Counted from the first letter of the stretch, positions 50,576-58,197 are shown. The stretch is DNA of 64,000 bases from CAYMEK01 sp964389305 (GCA_964389305.1 CAYMEK010000015.1:8524-72523); one strand, 5' to 3'. The notes: a model not told the origin generated them from the sequence alone. Translations and numbers: made by a program.

Positions 50576-51216
50576 AAGCCTCGAGGCGATGCGAGGCGGC
50601 TCTGCTCTTGCTGGCCTGCGCTTCAGCGCTTCTGGCCTCCTGTTCGACGGCGGGCGTGACCTTTGCCGTGCTCAGGGGCAACTTCCTGTTTCGTCGCGGA
50701 GAAGATGCCCTGGCCGCCTATTCGTATCTTCGAGCCAGGGAAGGGCGGGGTGGGCGGAGCTGGGAGGACTGGCTGGACTACGATCTGGGCAGCCTGTACC
50801 TGTCGATCGGGGAAACCTCAGCCGGGCTGCGCGTGCTGAACAGGGCTCTGGAGGGCTTCAACGAGCTGCCCCGAGAACCGAATCGACGAGACAGGGAGCT
50901 GTTCTTTCGGGTGTTCTTCAATCGGGGAGTGGCCTTATACGAGACAGGGAGGTACCGGGAGGCGGCCGGGAGCTTTGTCCAGGCGCTTCGACTCAAAAGA
51001 GGAAGCTGGGAGGCGAAAATCAATCTGGAGCTGTGCATCACGGCTTTACGAAGCTCTACGGCTGCCGGAAGCGTTCAAACGGCGGGGAAGGCTGCGGAGA
51101 GCTGGGCCGGAGAGCGCAATAAGCGAGATGACAGCATTCTGGAAGCATTGCACCAGGAGGAGAAACCGGCGTGGGTATCGGCACCCTCAGGCAAGCGATA
51201 CGACGAGGACTGGTAG
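50572..51216 (+). CDS. TPR-like lipoprotein of the Bat operon (BatC-like)
   Basis: A 214-residue protein whose best start is GTG 50572, overlapping the batB stop. This gives the lipoprotein signal peptide MKASRRCEAALLLLACASAL with lipobox LASC (C24). Residues ~30-150 hold three TPR-like helix pairs, for example DYDLGSLYLSIGETSAGLRVL and FNRGVALYETGRYREAAGSF. BatC proteins in other bacteria are TPR partners of BatA and BatB, which fits the position. It overlaps the next gene by 46 bases. Confidence 0.72.
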   Translation: MKASRRCEAALLLLACASALLASCSTAGVTFAVLRGNFLFRRGEDALAAYSYLRAREGRGGRSWEDWLDYDLGSLYLSIGETSAGLRVLNRALEGFNELPREPNRRDRELFFRVFFNRGVALYETGRYREAAGSFVQALRLKRGSWEAKINLELCITALRSSTAAGSVQTAGKAAESWAGERNKRDDSILEALHQEEKPAWVSAPSGKRYDEDW

Positions 51217-52175
51217 TCGTCCTGTTTCTGAGCCTATCGCCTCCAGGCTGCCTGCAGGGCCAGCCTCGGGAGGGCGCGCCAGAGGCACCGACGACGGTCG
51301 CGAGGTCGGGTGAGCGGCAGCAGACGGAGTCCGCTCTGCGGTTGAAGAGCTGGCTGGAGATCGAACGCTCAGGCTGCAAGCGCCGCTACCGCAACCCGTT
51401 GAGCCTGCTCTGGCTGGCACCAGGAACGCTTTTCTTTGTTTTTGCATTGTCGACCCGAAAGCGCAGAGCGCTTTTCCCTTTTGCCGTAGTGCTTCTGCTG
51501 GCCGCGCTGCTCGGCAATACCCGGCAGACTCCCGAGAGTCTGGTTCAAGAGGCCCAACGGCGCTTCCTGCAGGGAGACTATCGCTCGTCCATGGAGTTGT
51601 ACCGGAAGGCGGAAGAGCTGCTGCCCTGCAATCCGGCCCTGGAGTATAATCTCGGCGTGGTTTCGCATCATCTCCAACAGCGGGGGCAGGCCATTCATTA
51701 TCTGCGCCGGAGCCTGGGCGAGAGACCGGGGGATCCTCAGGTCCGCAGCGCGTTGAAGCGTCTCGAAGCCCTCTATGGTCTCCAGAGCCAACTCCCCGCA
51801 CCTCTGCCGGTCGATCCCGATCTCGTTTACCTGCTGTTCCTGGTGCTGGCCAATGCTTCGCTGGTTATGGCCGCTTTGGTGGTGCGGGTGAAGAGAGTCC
51901 AGTTCCTGATCTCTCTCGTGCTTCTGGCGATCGCGGCGCTGGGGTCCCTGATTTTCTTCGTGGAGCGCCTGTCGGCCGGCAGCCGCTCGGTGGCAGTGGT
52001 AATCCCCGAACAGGCGGAGCTGTTGCGGGTGCCCGAGGAGGATTCCAGACCGTGGCTTGGATTACCCTCCGGCACGAGTCTCGAAATCAGAGGCGAAACG
52101 TCAGGGTACTATCTGGTCCAGACCGCCTCGAAGCTGAAAGGATGGGTCCACAGGGATGCGGTTTTGCTTGACTGA
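51171..52175 (+). CDS. TPR and SH3-like membrane protein of the Bat operon (BatE-like)
   Basis: A 334-residue protein with an N-terminal signal (possible lipobox PPGC), membrane segments at ~78-118 and ~215-262, TPR-like helices between them (~120-195, including QGDYRSSMELYRKAEELLP), and a C-terminal bacterial SH3-like domain (~272-334, ending GYYLVQTASKLKGWVHRDAV). The same composition (TPR plus SH3) is typical of BatE. The start is GTG 51171 with AGGAGG upstream, inside the end of the previous gene, so translation is coupled. Confidence 0.72.
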   Translation: MGIGTLRQAIRRGLVVVLFLSLSPPGCLQGQPREGAPEAPTTVARSGERQQTESALRLKSWLEIERSGCKRRYRNPLSLLWLAPGTLFFVFALSTRKRRALFPFAVVLLLAALLGNTRQTPESLVQEAQRRFLQGDYRSSMELYRKAEELLPCNPALEYNLGVVSHHLQQRGQAIHYLRRSLGERPGDPQVRSALKRLEALYGLQSQLPAPLPVDPDLVYLLFLVLANASLVMAALVVRVKRVQFLISLVLLAIAALGSLIFFVERLSAGSRSVAVVIPEQAELLRVPEEDSRPWLGLPSGTSLEIRGETSGYYLVQTASKLKGWVHRDAVLLD

Positions 52176-52209
52176 GGGGGAGGGCTTTTAGCAAATTAGG
52201 TCAAGGAAC

Positions 52210-52677
52210 ATGGATTTTGGCGAGATTCTCGACGCCTGGGACGGGAGTGAGGCGGAACGCGAGCGGGATCCAGGCTCAGGTACGGACTGGCAGCGCCTGC
52301 TGTCCCGGTATCCGCCGCAGCCCAAGGCAAGCGACCGGCGGGAAGACTCCTTGCAGCCCGAAGACGAAAGGCGTGACAGGAGAGAACGAAAAAGAAGGCT
52401 CAGCCGCCTCGAGCCGCAGGCGGTTTTGGATCTACATGGTCTGAGCGGCCCGGAAGCGGAGCAAGCCCTTATCGAGTTTCTGCAATCGGCGAGACGGCGA
52501 AAACTGGAGAAAGTTCTGGTCATTCACGGGAAAGGAACTCACTCCCGGGGCGGACCGGTGCTGCTTGGCGTAGTACGTGCCTGCCTGGAGAAATCTCCGC
52601 ATGCCGGGGCTTTCGGTCCTGCAGAACGAAAACACGGCAGCAGTGGTGCAACGTGGGTCATTCTGCGCCGCCGTTGA
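52210..52677 (+). CDS. Smr-domain protein
   Basis: A 155-residue protein with a charged N-terminal half and a C-terminal Smr domain (from about residue 75). Signatures are VLDLHGLSGPEAEQALIEF and VIHGKGTHSRGGP. Smr domains are small nicking or RNA-cleaving modules also found at the end of MutS2; standalone ones have been linked to ribosome rescue or RNA cleavage. It follows the Bat genes by 34 bases with AAGGAA upstream. Whether it belongs functionally to them is unclear. Confidence 0.85.
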   Translation: MDFGEILDAWDGSEAERERDPGSGTDWQRLLSRYPPQPKASDRREDSLQPEDERRDRRERKRRLSRLEPQAVLDLHGLSGPEAEQALIEFLQSARRRKLEKVLVIHGKGTHSRGGPVLLGVVRACLEKSPHAGAFGPAERKHGSSGATWVILRRR

Positions 52678-52710
52678 AACGACCAAGCTTTCAACCGGTA
52701 GAGAAGGGGA

Positions 52711-52929
52711 TCAACGTTCTCTGTAGATAATCCGTCCTCGTGTGAGGTCATAGGGAGAGAGAGCGACTTTTACCTTGTCGCCCGGAACGATTCGGATATA
52801 GTGTTTCCTCATTTTGCCGGAAAGATGGGCAAGGATCACGTGCCCGTTCTTTATCTCTACCCGAAACATCGTATTGGGCAGTGACTCTTTCACTACACCT
52901 TCGACTTCTATTGCTTCTTCTTTGGCCAA
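52711..52929 (-). CDS. infA: Translation initiation factor IF-1
   Basis: A 72-residue OB-fold protein essential for translation initiation; it binds the ribosomal A site. The sequence is nearly canonical: VEGVVKESLPNTMFRVEIKN, then HLSGKMRKHYIRIVPGD. The start is a TTG (52929), unusual for infA, with AAGGAGAGG upstream. It has its own promoter with TTGACA inside a palindrome shared with dksA, and is transcribed divergently from it. Confidence 0.95.
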   Translation of the reverse strand: MAKEEAIEVEGVVKESLPNTMFRVEIKNGHVILAHLSGKMRKHYIRIVPGDKVKVALSPYDLTRGRIIYRER

Positions 52930-52971
52930 GAACCCTCTCCTTGTTTCGGGAGTTTAGGCCTTAAGAAAGTT

Positions 52972-52993
52972 ATTTGTCAACAGGTTGACAAAT
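52972..52993. promoter_or_regulatory. 22-base palindrome between infA and dksA, overlapping both -35 elements
   Basis: ATTTGTCAAC, two bases AG, then GTTGACAAAT: perfect 10-base arms. It contains TTGACA on each strand. On plus, TTGACA (52985-52990), 16 bases, TACTAT (53007-53012) serves dksA. On minus, TTGACA (52980-52975), 18 bases, TAAACT serves infA. A dimeric regulator bound here would control both genes at once. Confidence 0.6.
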
Positions 52994-53033
52994 TTCTGGT
53001 TTTGGTTACTATTCTTCTACCTTTGAGGTGGCG

Positions 53034-53390
53034 ATGAGCAAAGATTTCAAAGAGACGATGAGGCAAAAGCTGCTCGCTGTAAAGGAGCAGATCCTGGAAC
53101 AGCTTATATCTGAAAGCGATGAGTTCCAGGAGCTCGTGGATGATATGGAGCCCAAGGATCTCGCCGACATCGCGGCTGATGATATAGACAGGAGGATCTT
53201 AGAGGTCCTCGGTGCTCAGGAAATCAGGCGTCTGCAGCTTATCGATGCAGCTCTTGGCAGGATTGAGAATGGACATTACGGAGTCTGTATGAGCTGTGGC
53301 AAGAAGATACCTGCGGAGCGCTTGAAGGCCATTCCTTATGCGATCCTCTGCATCGACTGCAAGTCCTCTGAGGAGCGCCGCAATCGTTAG
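53034..53390 (+). CDS. dksA: DksA/TraR-family zinc-finger transcription regulator
   Basis: A 118-residue protein that resembles DksA. It has a helical N-terminus, a possible coiled-coil tip in the region EPKDLADIAADDIDRR, and a C4 zinc finger at C85, C88, C106 and C109 (CMSCGKKIPAERLKAIPYAI then LCIDC). DksA-type proteins bind the secondary channel of RNA polymerase and modulate stringent control with ppGpp. The ATG at 53034 has GAGG upstream; a GTG 6 bases earlier is possible. Divergent from infA with a shared regulatory palindrome. Confidence 0.85.
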   Translation: MSKDFKETMRQKLLAVKEQILEQLISESDEFQELVDDMEPKDLADIAADDIDRRILEVLGAQEIRRLQLIDAALGRIENGHYGVCMSCGKKIPAERLKAIPYAILCIDCKSSEERRNR

Positions 53391-53450
53391 AAGGATCTAA
53401 TCGGCCCCGGCAAGTCTTCCGATAATGGGAAACGGAGACAGGGGTCGACA

Positions 53451-53834
53451 ATGATTCAACCGACAGCTTCCGTTCACCCCGGATTCTTTCTCAATGTTAT
53501 CCGTCTGGAAAACATGGGCGGCGGGAGACTCACCGTTCCGGTTCATCCGACCCACGCGCCCTATGCTCGTTTCAAGCATATCCAGGGCGTTCCGGCCCAC
53601 GACGACGGAGTGCCTATCTTCAGGCTTAGGGTCCTCGACAATCTGATAGATCGGCTGATCAGCCGCGGCCAGCAAATTCCGTCTCCGGCGCAGCTGCTGG
53701 AGCTGAAGCCTGAGTCGATCGACCCTCTGATCGACCGGCTCGAGAGCCGGCTTCACCGGTACCTGCTGCAGTTCCCTTCCTCTTTCGGCGGTTTGTATCC
53801 TGAGACAGGCCTGCTGATCGATCTGAGCGCCTGA
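53451..53834 (+). CDS. Unknown 127-residue protein downstream of dksA
   Basis: I do not recognise this family. The N-terminal ~60 residues read like a beta-rich module (PGFFLNVIRLENMGGGRLTV and AHDDGVPIFRLRVLDN), and the rest is helical with two similar amphipathic helices (LIDRLISRG and LIDRLESRLH). There is no signal peptide or cysteine. It follows dksA by 60 bases with AGGGG upstream, and a strong hairpin lies directly after its stop. Coding is supported by the ribosome-binding site, codon composition and hairpin placement. Confidence 0.6.
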   Translation: MIQPTASVHPGFFLNVIRLENMGGGRLTVPVHPTHAPYARFKHIQGVPAHDDGVPIFRLRVLDNLIDRLISRGQQIPSPAQLLELKPESIDPLIDRLESRLHRYLLQFPSSFGGLYPETGLLIDLSA

Positions 53835-53838
53835 TGCC

Positions 53839-53863
53839 TCCGGTGCACGCCTGGTGCGCCGGA
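53839..53863. terminator. Hairpin between convergent genes
   Basis: TCCGGTGCAC, loop GCCTG, GTGCGCCGGA: a 10-bp stem with one U-G wobble, starting 4 bases after the stop of the 127-residue gene. The T-run is weak, but position between two convergent genes suggests a terminator working in one or both directions. Confidence 0.4.
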
Positions 53864-53892
53864 CGGCTTGCTTTGCGGCATTCCGCCTACTG

Positions 53893-54561
53893 TCAACGTA
53901 TAAAAGGATTGCCTTTTATCTCGCGCTCGATGGTAGTGTCCAGACCGTGTCCGGGAAAAATCCTGGTCTCCGGGGGGAGTGTCAGGAGCTTGTTGCGGAT
54001 CGCTTCCAGCAGGATCTTTTCATCACCGCCGGGCAGATCTGTCCTGCCGATGCCCATAAAGAACAGGCTGTCCCCGGAAAACACCAACCCGTCCTTCTCA
54101 CTGTACAAGCATATGCTGCCCTTGGTGTGTCCCGGAGTTTCCAGAACCACCAGGGCGGTGTTGAAGACCGTGTCCCCTTCCTTGAGGATCACATCCGGCT
54201 CGGGAAGGTTGGAGAACAGCTCTCGAAACTCTTCCAAGTCTCCCAGACCGAGATCGTTCAGCGTTTCGCGGTTGGTCTTTTCCGACTTCTTGCCCAGGAA
54301 ATTTTTATCCGCCTTATGAATGGCGATGGGGATGTCGATGCCCTCCTTCTTGTAGAAGCTCTTGATCTTTCCGGCCGCGGCGGTATGGTCGAAATGACCA
54401 TGGGTCAAGACAATACCGGAGGGAATCATCTTCAGCATGTTGATGCTGGAAACGATTCGGAGCTCATCTCCTCCGGGGTCTATGACGATGCACTCTTTTT
54501 TCCCGTCGGAGTATAGATAGCAGTTCGTCTCCATCGGACCTACTATTAATCTCTCTATCAT
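53893..54561 (-). CDS. Metallo-beta-lactamase-fold hydrolase (glyoxalase II-like)
   Basis: A 222-residue metal hydrolase. Zinc ligands are LTHGHFDHTAAAG (HxHxDH), TPGHTKG, the aspartate in FSGDSLF and the histidine in PGHGLDT. The compact form with GRTDLPGGDE resembles the YcbL/glyoxalase II-like group, so it may hydrolyse thioesters. The start is ATG 54561 (MIERLIVGPMETNCYL); the longer frame from 54600 starts in promoter sequence. No ribosome-binding site is present; the -10 lies 10 bases upstream. Confidence 0.88.
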   Translation of the reverse strand: MIERLIVGPMETNCYLYSDGKKECIVIDPGGDELRIVSSINMLKMIPSGIVLTHGHFDHTAAAGKIKSFYKKEGIDIPIAIHKADKNFLGKKSEKTNRETLNDLGLGDLEEFRELFSNLPEPDVILKEGDTVFNTALVVLETPGHTKGSICLYSEKDGLVFSGDSLFFMGIGRTDLPGGDEKILLEAIRNKLLTLPPETRIFPGHGLDTTIEREIKGNPFIR

Positions 54562-54571
54562 GGTAGATTTG

Positions 54572-54600
54572 AGACTACTGGAAATGCTCGGCTTTGGCAA
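54572..54600 (-). promoter_or_regulatory. Promoter of the metallo-beta-lactamase-fold gene
   Basis: On the minus strand, TTGCCA (54600-54595), a 17-base spacer and TAGTCT (54577-54572), with 10 bases to the ATG at 54561. Predicted leader of about 4 bases. Confidence 0.45.
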
Positions 54601-54683
54601 CCTGGAAGGCTGCGCTTGCAGACGAAGCGCAATCCGGTTGCGATTCGCCTCGCACTAAGATTCGAGCGCTGACTCAAAGATCT

Positions 54684-55877
54684 ATGCACGAACTGTACCT
54701 GTTGCTTCTCGTCCTGCTAGTGGCTTTTGTCTTCTACGGGCTGATCCCGGGAATCGGGGCTTTTTTTGCCAGATCCCGATGGCGGCTGTTTCGCAGGCGC
54801 ATCCAGGAGAGCTCTCTTTACCCTTTCCTCGGCTATTCCGATCTGTCCAAACAGGGAGACTTTCTCGGAAACTACCGGGTGTTCGGCGATCTGGAGGCGA
54901 TTCAGGGAAACAACAGCATCTGGATCAACAACGGCAGCTTCACGGTCGAAGCCGATCTGAAAGCGGCCAAGCTATATTTTCTCCCTTCGTTCTCGGTCGC
55001 CAGCCAGAAGGTACCCGTGGAACGGCTGCAGGACGTCATTCCGGACGAGCAACCGGCGATGGTCTCCTGGGACCAGGTTTTTTCTCTTCCCGCCGGGATC
55101 AAGATGTTCGTGGCCGGCCCGCTTTTTTCCCACGAGGATAGAGCCGTATTCCGTTCCCAGGCCAGAGAGCCGCTTCTGGTCGTGCTGTACGACGGGCCCC
55201 AGAGCACTATACTGCAGCGGGCGATCTGGGCGGGCCGGCAGAAGAACGAGTACTGGAATCAGTTCACCCTGGCCTCGCTGCTGACCGGATCGTTTTGTAT
55301 GCTACTGCTGGCTTACATCATGCTGCGTTCCATCCCGTCGGGACTGCCGCCCCTGGCAGCTCTTTCGCTCGCCTTTTTCCCGATTTCCGGACTGCTGCCT
55401 CCGGGATTTATCCTGTACTATCTCTACCGGCATTTCTGGAAACAGGCCAGGCTATTGCGGGCCGAGAGGGATCTTCTGCGCCTGCCCCTGCGCTATTATC
55501 CGAACCGAGGCACGAGAGACGAAGCCCTGATTCGGCTGCCGACCGGAGAGCCGTATCTGCACAGCCGGGACGCGGGTCTGCTGATAAAGGGAGATCTGAT
55601 TGTCCGGGGTGCGAGCCTGCCTTCCCGGCAGGCGGATCGGGCCGGTAGCTATGAGTTATTTGGAGTGTACGAGGAGCAGGACGGCGAGTGCTGGCTGCAG
55701 GTGCCACGGGATCCCATGGCGGAGCTGGTGCTCGTACTCGGTGATCCTGAAGTGCTGGCCGATGGCTGCAATGCCCGCGCCCACCTGTTCGAGCTGCTTT
55801 CCCTACTGTGCGTGTTTTTTGGGCTCGGCGTGAACCTGCTTCTCCTGCTGGCGATCTGGCACCTGATCATTCGCTAG
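54684..55877 (+). CDS. Multi-span membrane protein of unknown function
   Basis: A 397-residue protein I cannot assign to a named family. It has a membrane segment at residues ~4-28, a soluble region (~40-200) containing FLGNYRVFGDLEAIQGNNS and similar beta-rich text, two membrane segments at ~205-225 and ~232-258, a second soluble region (~270-365), and a last membrane segment at ~372-396. Soluble-membrane-soluble layouts of this kind suggest an envelope regulator or assembly factor. The ATG at 54684 is the first one giving a membrane-inserted N-terminus; no clear ribosome-binding site precedes it. Confidence 0.65.
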   Translation: MHELYLLLLVLLVAFVFYGLIPGIGAFFARSRWRLFRRRIQESSLYPFLGYSDLSKQGDFLGNYRVFGDLEAIQGNNSIWINNGSFTVEADLKAAKLYFLPSFSVASQKVPVERLQDVIPDEQPAMVSWDQVFSLPAGIKMFVAGPLFSHEDRAVFRSQAREPLLVVLYDGPQSTILQRAIWAGRQKNEYWNQFTLASLLTGSFCMLLLAYIMLRSIPSGLPPLAALSLAFFPISGLLPPGFILYYLYRHFWKQARLLRAERDLLRLPLRYYPNRGTRDEALIRLPTGEPYLHSRDAGLLIKGDLIVRGASLPSRQADRAGSYELFGVYEEQDGECWLQVPRDPMAELVLVLGDPEVLADGCNARAHLFELLSLLCVFFGLGVNLLLLLAIWHLIIR

Positions 55878-56566
55878 TCCCTGCCGGAGGCGATTTTCCT
55901 GGCCGCCAGGGTACGAAGCGGTTTGCCAAGATCAAGAAATCTCTGACCGTATACCGAGACCAGCACCGATTCCGAGGGTCTGGCCTGTGTGAGGATCAGG
56001 TCAGGCTGCAGAATAAACAGCAGCTTGGTATGCAGGTAGTAGTCGAAGAAGTCCGTTACGACCAGGATCAGCCCGTTATCCTTCAGGCTGCGCAGGAGCT
56101 CGGTCAGGTTGTCCAAGCGCAGAAAGCGCCGCCGCCTGTGCCTGCTTTTCGGCCAGGGATCGGGAAAGTACAGATGAAAAGCGTCTACACAGCCGTCCGG
56201 CAGCAGGCGGATCACTTCCTCGCCTCTCCCGTGGATGACGAAAGCGTTTTCGAGTCCCCGCCTGTTTATTTTTTTCACCGCCTTCAGGCAGCGTTTTTTC
56301 TTGATTTCCACGCCGAAGAACAAAACGTCTGGATTGCGAGTGCAATATTCGATCAGAAAGTGCCCGTTGCCGCAGCCGATTTCCACCTCCAGGCGTTTTC
56401 CTTGTTCTATGCGCTGTCGGTTGCTTTGAAAGGCGGCGGAGATCTTGTCGTGCCGGCGCCTTTGCCCGGCTTGCTCAAGGGACAGCAGCAGTCGCTTCAG
56501 GTGCTCGGGGCCGAACAGCCTGTCCTTGTTATCTGTTTTGGTGTTTCTGCTCGCGGGTGCGGGCAT
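55874..56566 (-). CDS. trmB: tRNA (guanine-N7-)-methyltransferase
   Basis: Methylates G46 of tRNA using SAM. The 230-residue protein has the TrmB motifs EVEIGCGNGHFLIEYC (SAM binding), FGVEIKKKRC, and YFPDPWPKSRHRRRRFL (the family-specific PDPWPK). The start at ATG 56566 lies inside the end of the degenerate DEAD-box gene, overlapping it by 38 bases in another frame. Co-transcription with that RNA-helicase-like gene suggests a shared tRNA or ribosome theme, but this is inference. Confidence 0.93.
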   Translation of the reverse strand: MPAPASRNTKTDNKDRLFGPEHLKRLLLSLEQAGQRRRHDKISAAFQSNRQRIEQGKRLEVEIGCGNGHFLIEYCTRNPDVLFFGVEIKKKRCLKAVKKINRRGLENAFVIHGRGEEVIRLLPDGCVDAFHLYFPDPWPKSRHRRRRFLRLDNLTELLRSLKDNGLILVVTDFFDYYLHTKLLFILQPDLILTQARPSESVLVSVYGQRFLDLGKPLRTLAARKIASGRD

Positions 56567-58061
56567 AATTTACCGCTAGAGACCGGCCCTTGAACTGCAA
56601 GCCGCTGAGCTCCCGGATGGCTCGTTCGGCCAGATTTTGATCGATCTCCACGAAGGAGTAGTTGTCCAGCACCTTTATCTCGCCGATCTGAGCACGCCCG
56701 AGCTGGAGCCGTTGCCTGAATAGCTGAATCAGATCTTTGGGGAAGACCTTCCGGTTTTTCCCCATGCTCAGGAACAGCTTGACGAATTTGAGGCGCTTCT
56801 TTGTCTCCGGTGTAAAGGAGCTTTTAAACAGATAGGCTGCGAAGTAGGAACGCAAGGTAAACGGCACGTTCCGGCGTATTATGCTGCGGTAGCGGTTCAA
56901 CGTATTCGGTTCTTCTTCTTCTCTGATCCTTTTCAGTATCTGCTGGATCGCGCCCTGGAGGACTTTCTCCTCCCCAGGAAGCTCTTGTTTTTCCACGTGC
57001 ATGTCTAGCTTCTCCTTTAGGCGGTTTTGTTGATCGCCGCTGCCGAGGGTTATTACTTTCTGCAGTACGAAAGACCTGGGCTTGTAACTGTCCGGATCGG
57101 GGGGCGGATCGAGATTTATGACATGAGTGACCCATCTCAGGTTTCTCTTTCCCACCTCCTCAAAGGTGCCGACCAGAATTGGCACTCTGCCCACGCTGAA
57201 GGTCTGGCAAACCTTGTTTTGCTGGGCCACGGTTAGGCTGCCCAGCAGACAGGCCGCGTCCAAGTGGTGGTCCTTTATGCGTTTGGCGATTGCCCTTACG
57301 TTGTCTGCGCTGGCGCTCTGGATAAGCAGGGTTTCCATGGGCTCGGCCAGGATGAGTTTTATCGCCGCCTCCAGCCTGTTATTGCCTGCGGTGTCGATGA
57401 AGATGTTTTCCACCGGGCTGGTAAGCTGCCGCCACGAAGACATGGGGACTGTGTAGGGGTGCCTTAACAGGGGGATAAGCTGTTCGTTGTCTCCCGCAAG
57501 AGTGGAGCAGATGAGAATAGTTTGTTTTTTTTGCGGAAATTTGGAGAAGATAAAGCGGACATCCTCCACGAATCCGGGAGACTCTACGGCTTCAGCTCTG
57601 TCGATTACCGCCACTTGGAGATTGGGAAAATGCAGGTTCCCCCGTCTGATATGATCGATGATTTTGCTGGGGATACCTATAACCACATCCGGATGCTTGG
57701 CTAGAATCCTATGCTCTTTTCTCTCCTGGTCCTCCAGGCCGAGGGCGAACACGGAGAGACTCTTTCCGGAGCGAATGAATCTCCTAAACTCGCGATATAC
57801 TTTGAGCGAGTTATCCGTGGTGGAGGTAAGGACTATCGCCTTGATCCCTGCTTTACCCCTTTTCAATTTCACCATCAGGGGCAGGATAAAAGCGACAGTC
57901 TTACCGGAATCCGCCTCCGCCTCCACGGCTACATCCCTTCCCCTCAGAATAAGAGGAATAAGCCGCTGCTGCAGATGGGTTGGCTTCACATGCCCGGCTT
58001 CCCGGAATAAATTCCAGATTTCCGCACTTCCGAAAGACCGTTTTCTTTGCGTCAGTGCCAT
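56529..58061 (-). CDS. Degenerate DEAD-box-like protein with DbpA-type RNA-binding domain
   Basis: A 510-residue protein with the layout of a DEAD-box RNA helicase. Motif I is kept (AEADSGKT, residues 48-55). The DEAD box reads DRAE (residues 154-157), the SAT motif is replaced by CSTLA, and the HRxGRxGR motif VI is missing in the region PDPDSYKPRSFVLQ. The last ~85 residues (LDNYSFVEIDQNLAERAI and following) are a DbpA/CsdA-type RNA-binding domain. It may have lost ATP-dependent unwinding and act as an RNA-binding or assembly factor. The start at ATG 58061 follows AAAGG; the promoter is at 58102-58131. Confidence 0.75.
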   Translation of the reverse strand: MALTQRKRSFGSAEIWNLFREAGHVKPTHLQQRLIPLILRGRDVAVEAEADSGKTVAFILPLMVKLKRGKAGIKAIVLTSTTDNSLKVYREFRRFIRSGKSLSVFALGLEDQERKEHRILAKHPDVVIGIPSKIIDHIRRGNLHFPNLQVAVIDRAEAVESPGFVEDVRFIFSKFPQKKQTILICSTLAGDNEQLIPLLRHPYTVPMSSWRQLTSPVENIFIDTAGNNRLEAAIKLILAEPMETLLIQSASADNVRAIAKRIKDHHLDAACLLGSLTVAQQNKVCQTFSVGRVPILVGTFEEVGKRNLRWVTHVINLDPPPDPDSYKPRSFVLQKVITLGSGDQQNRLKEKLDMHVEKQELPGEEKVLQGAIQQILKRIREEEEPNTLNRYRSIIRRNVPFTLRSYFAAYLFKSSFTPETKKRLKFVKLFLSMGKNRKVFPKDLIQLFRQRLQLGRAQIGEIKVLDNYSFVEIDQNLAERAIRELSGLQFKGRSLAVNYARTREQKHQNR

Positions 58062-58101
58062 AAGCCTTTGTTTTCCAAAGAACGGGTGTATATATATGAA
58101 T

Positions 58102-58131
58102 AAAATAGAGCACGGCAAGGCGGTTTGTCAA
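58102..58131 (-). promoter_or_regulatory. Promoter of the DEAD-box-like/trmB unit
   Basis: On the minus strand, TTGACA (58131-58126), an 18-base spacer and TATTTT (58107-58102). The leader is about 35 bases and AT-rich. It is divergent from the OmpA-like gene at 58198. Confidence 0.5.
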
Positions 58132-58197
58132 TGAGATGAGAAGCGCATTCCGGGCCGATAGTATGAATAGAGCCGGTCAAGCAAGGGGAGGACGCTT

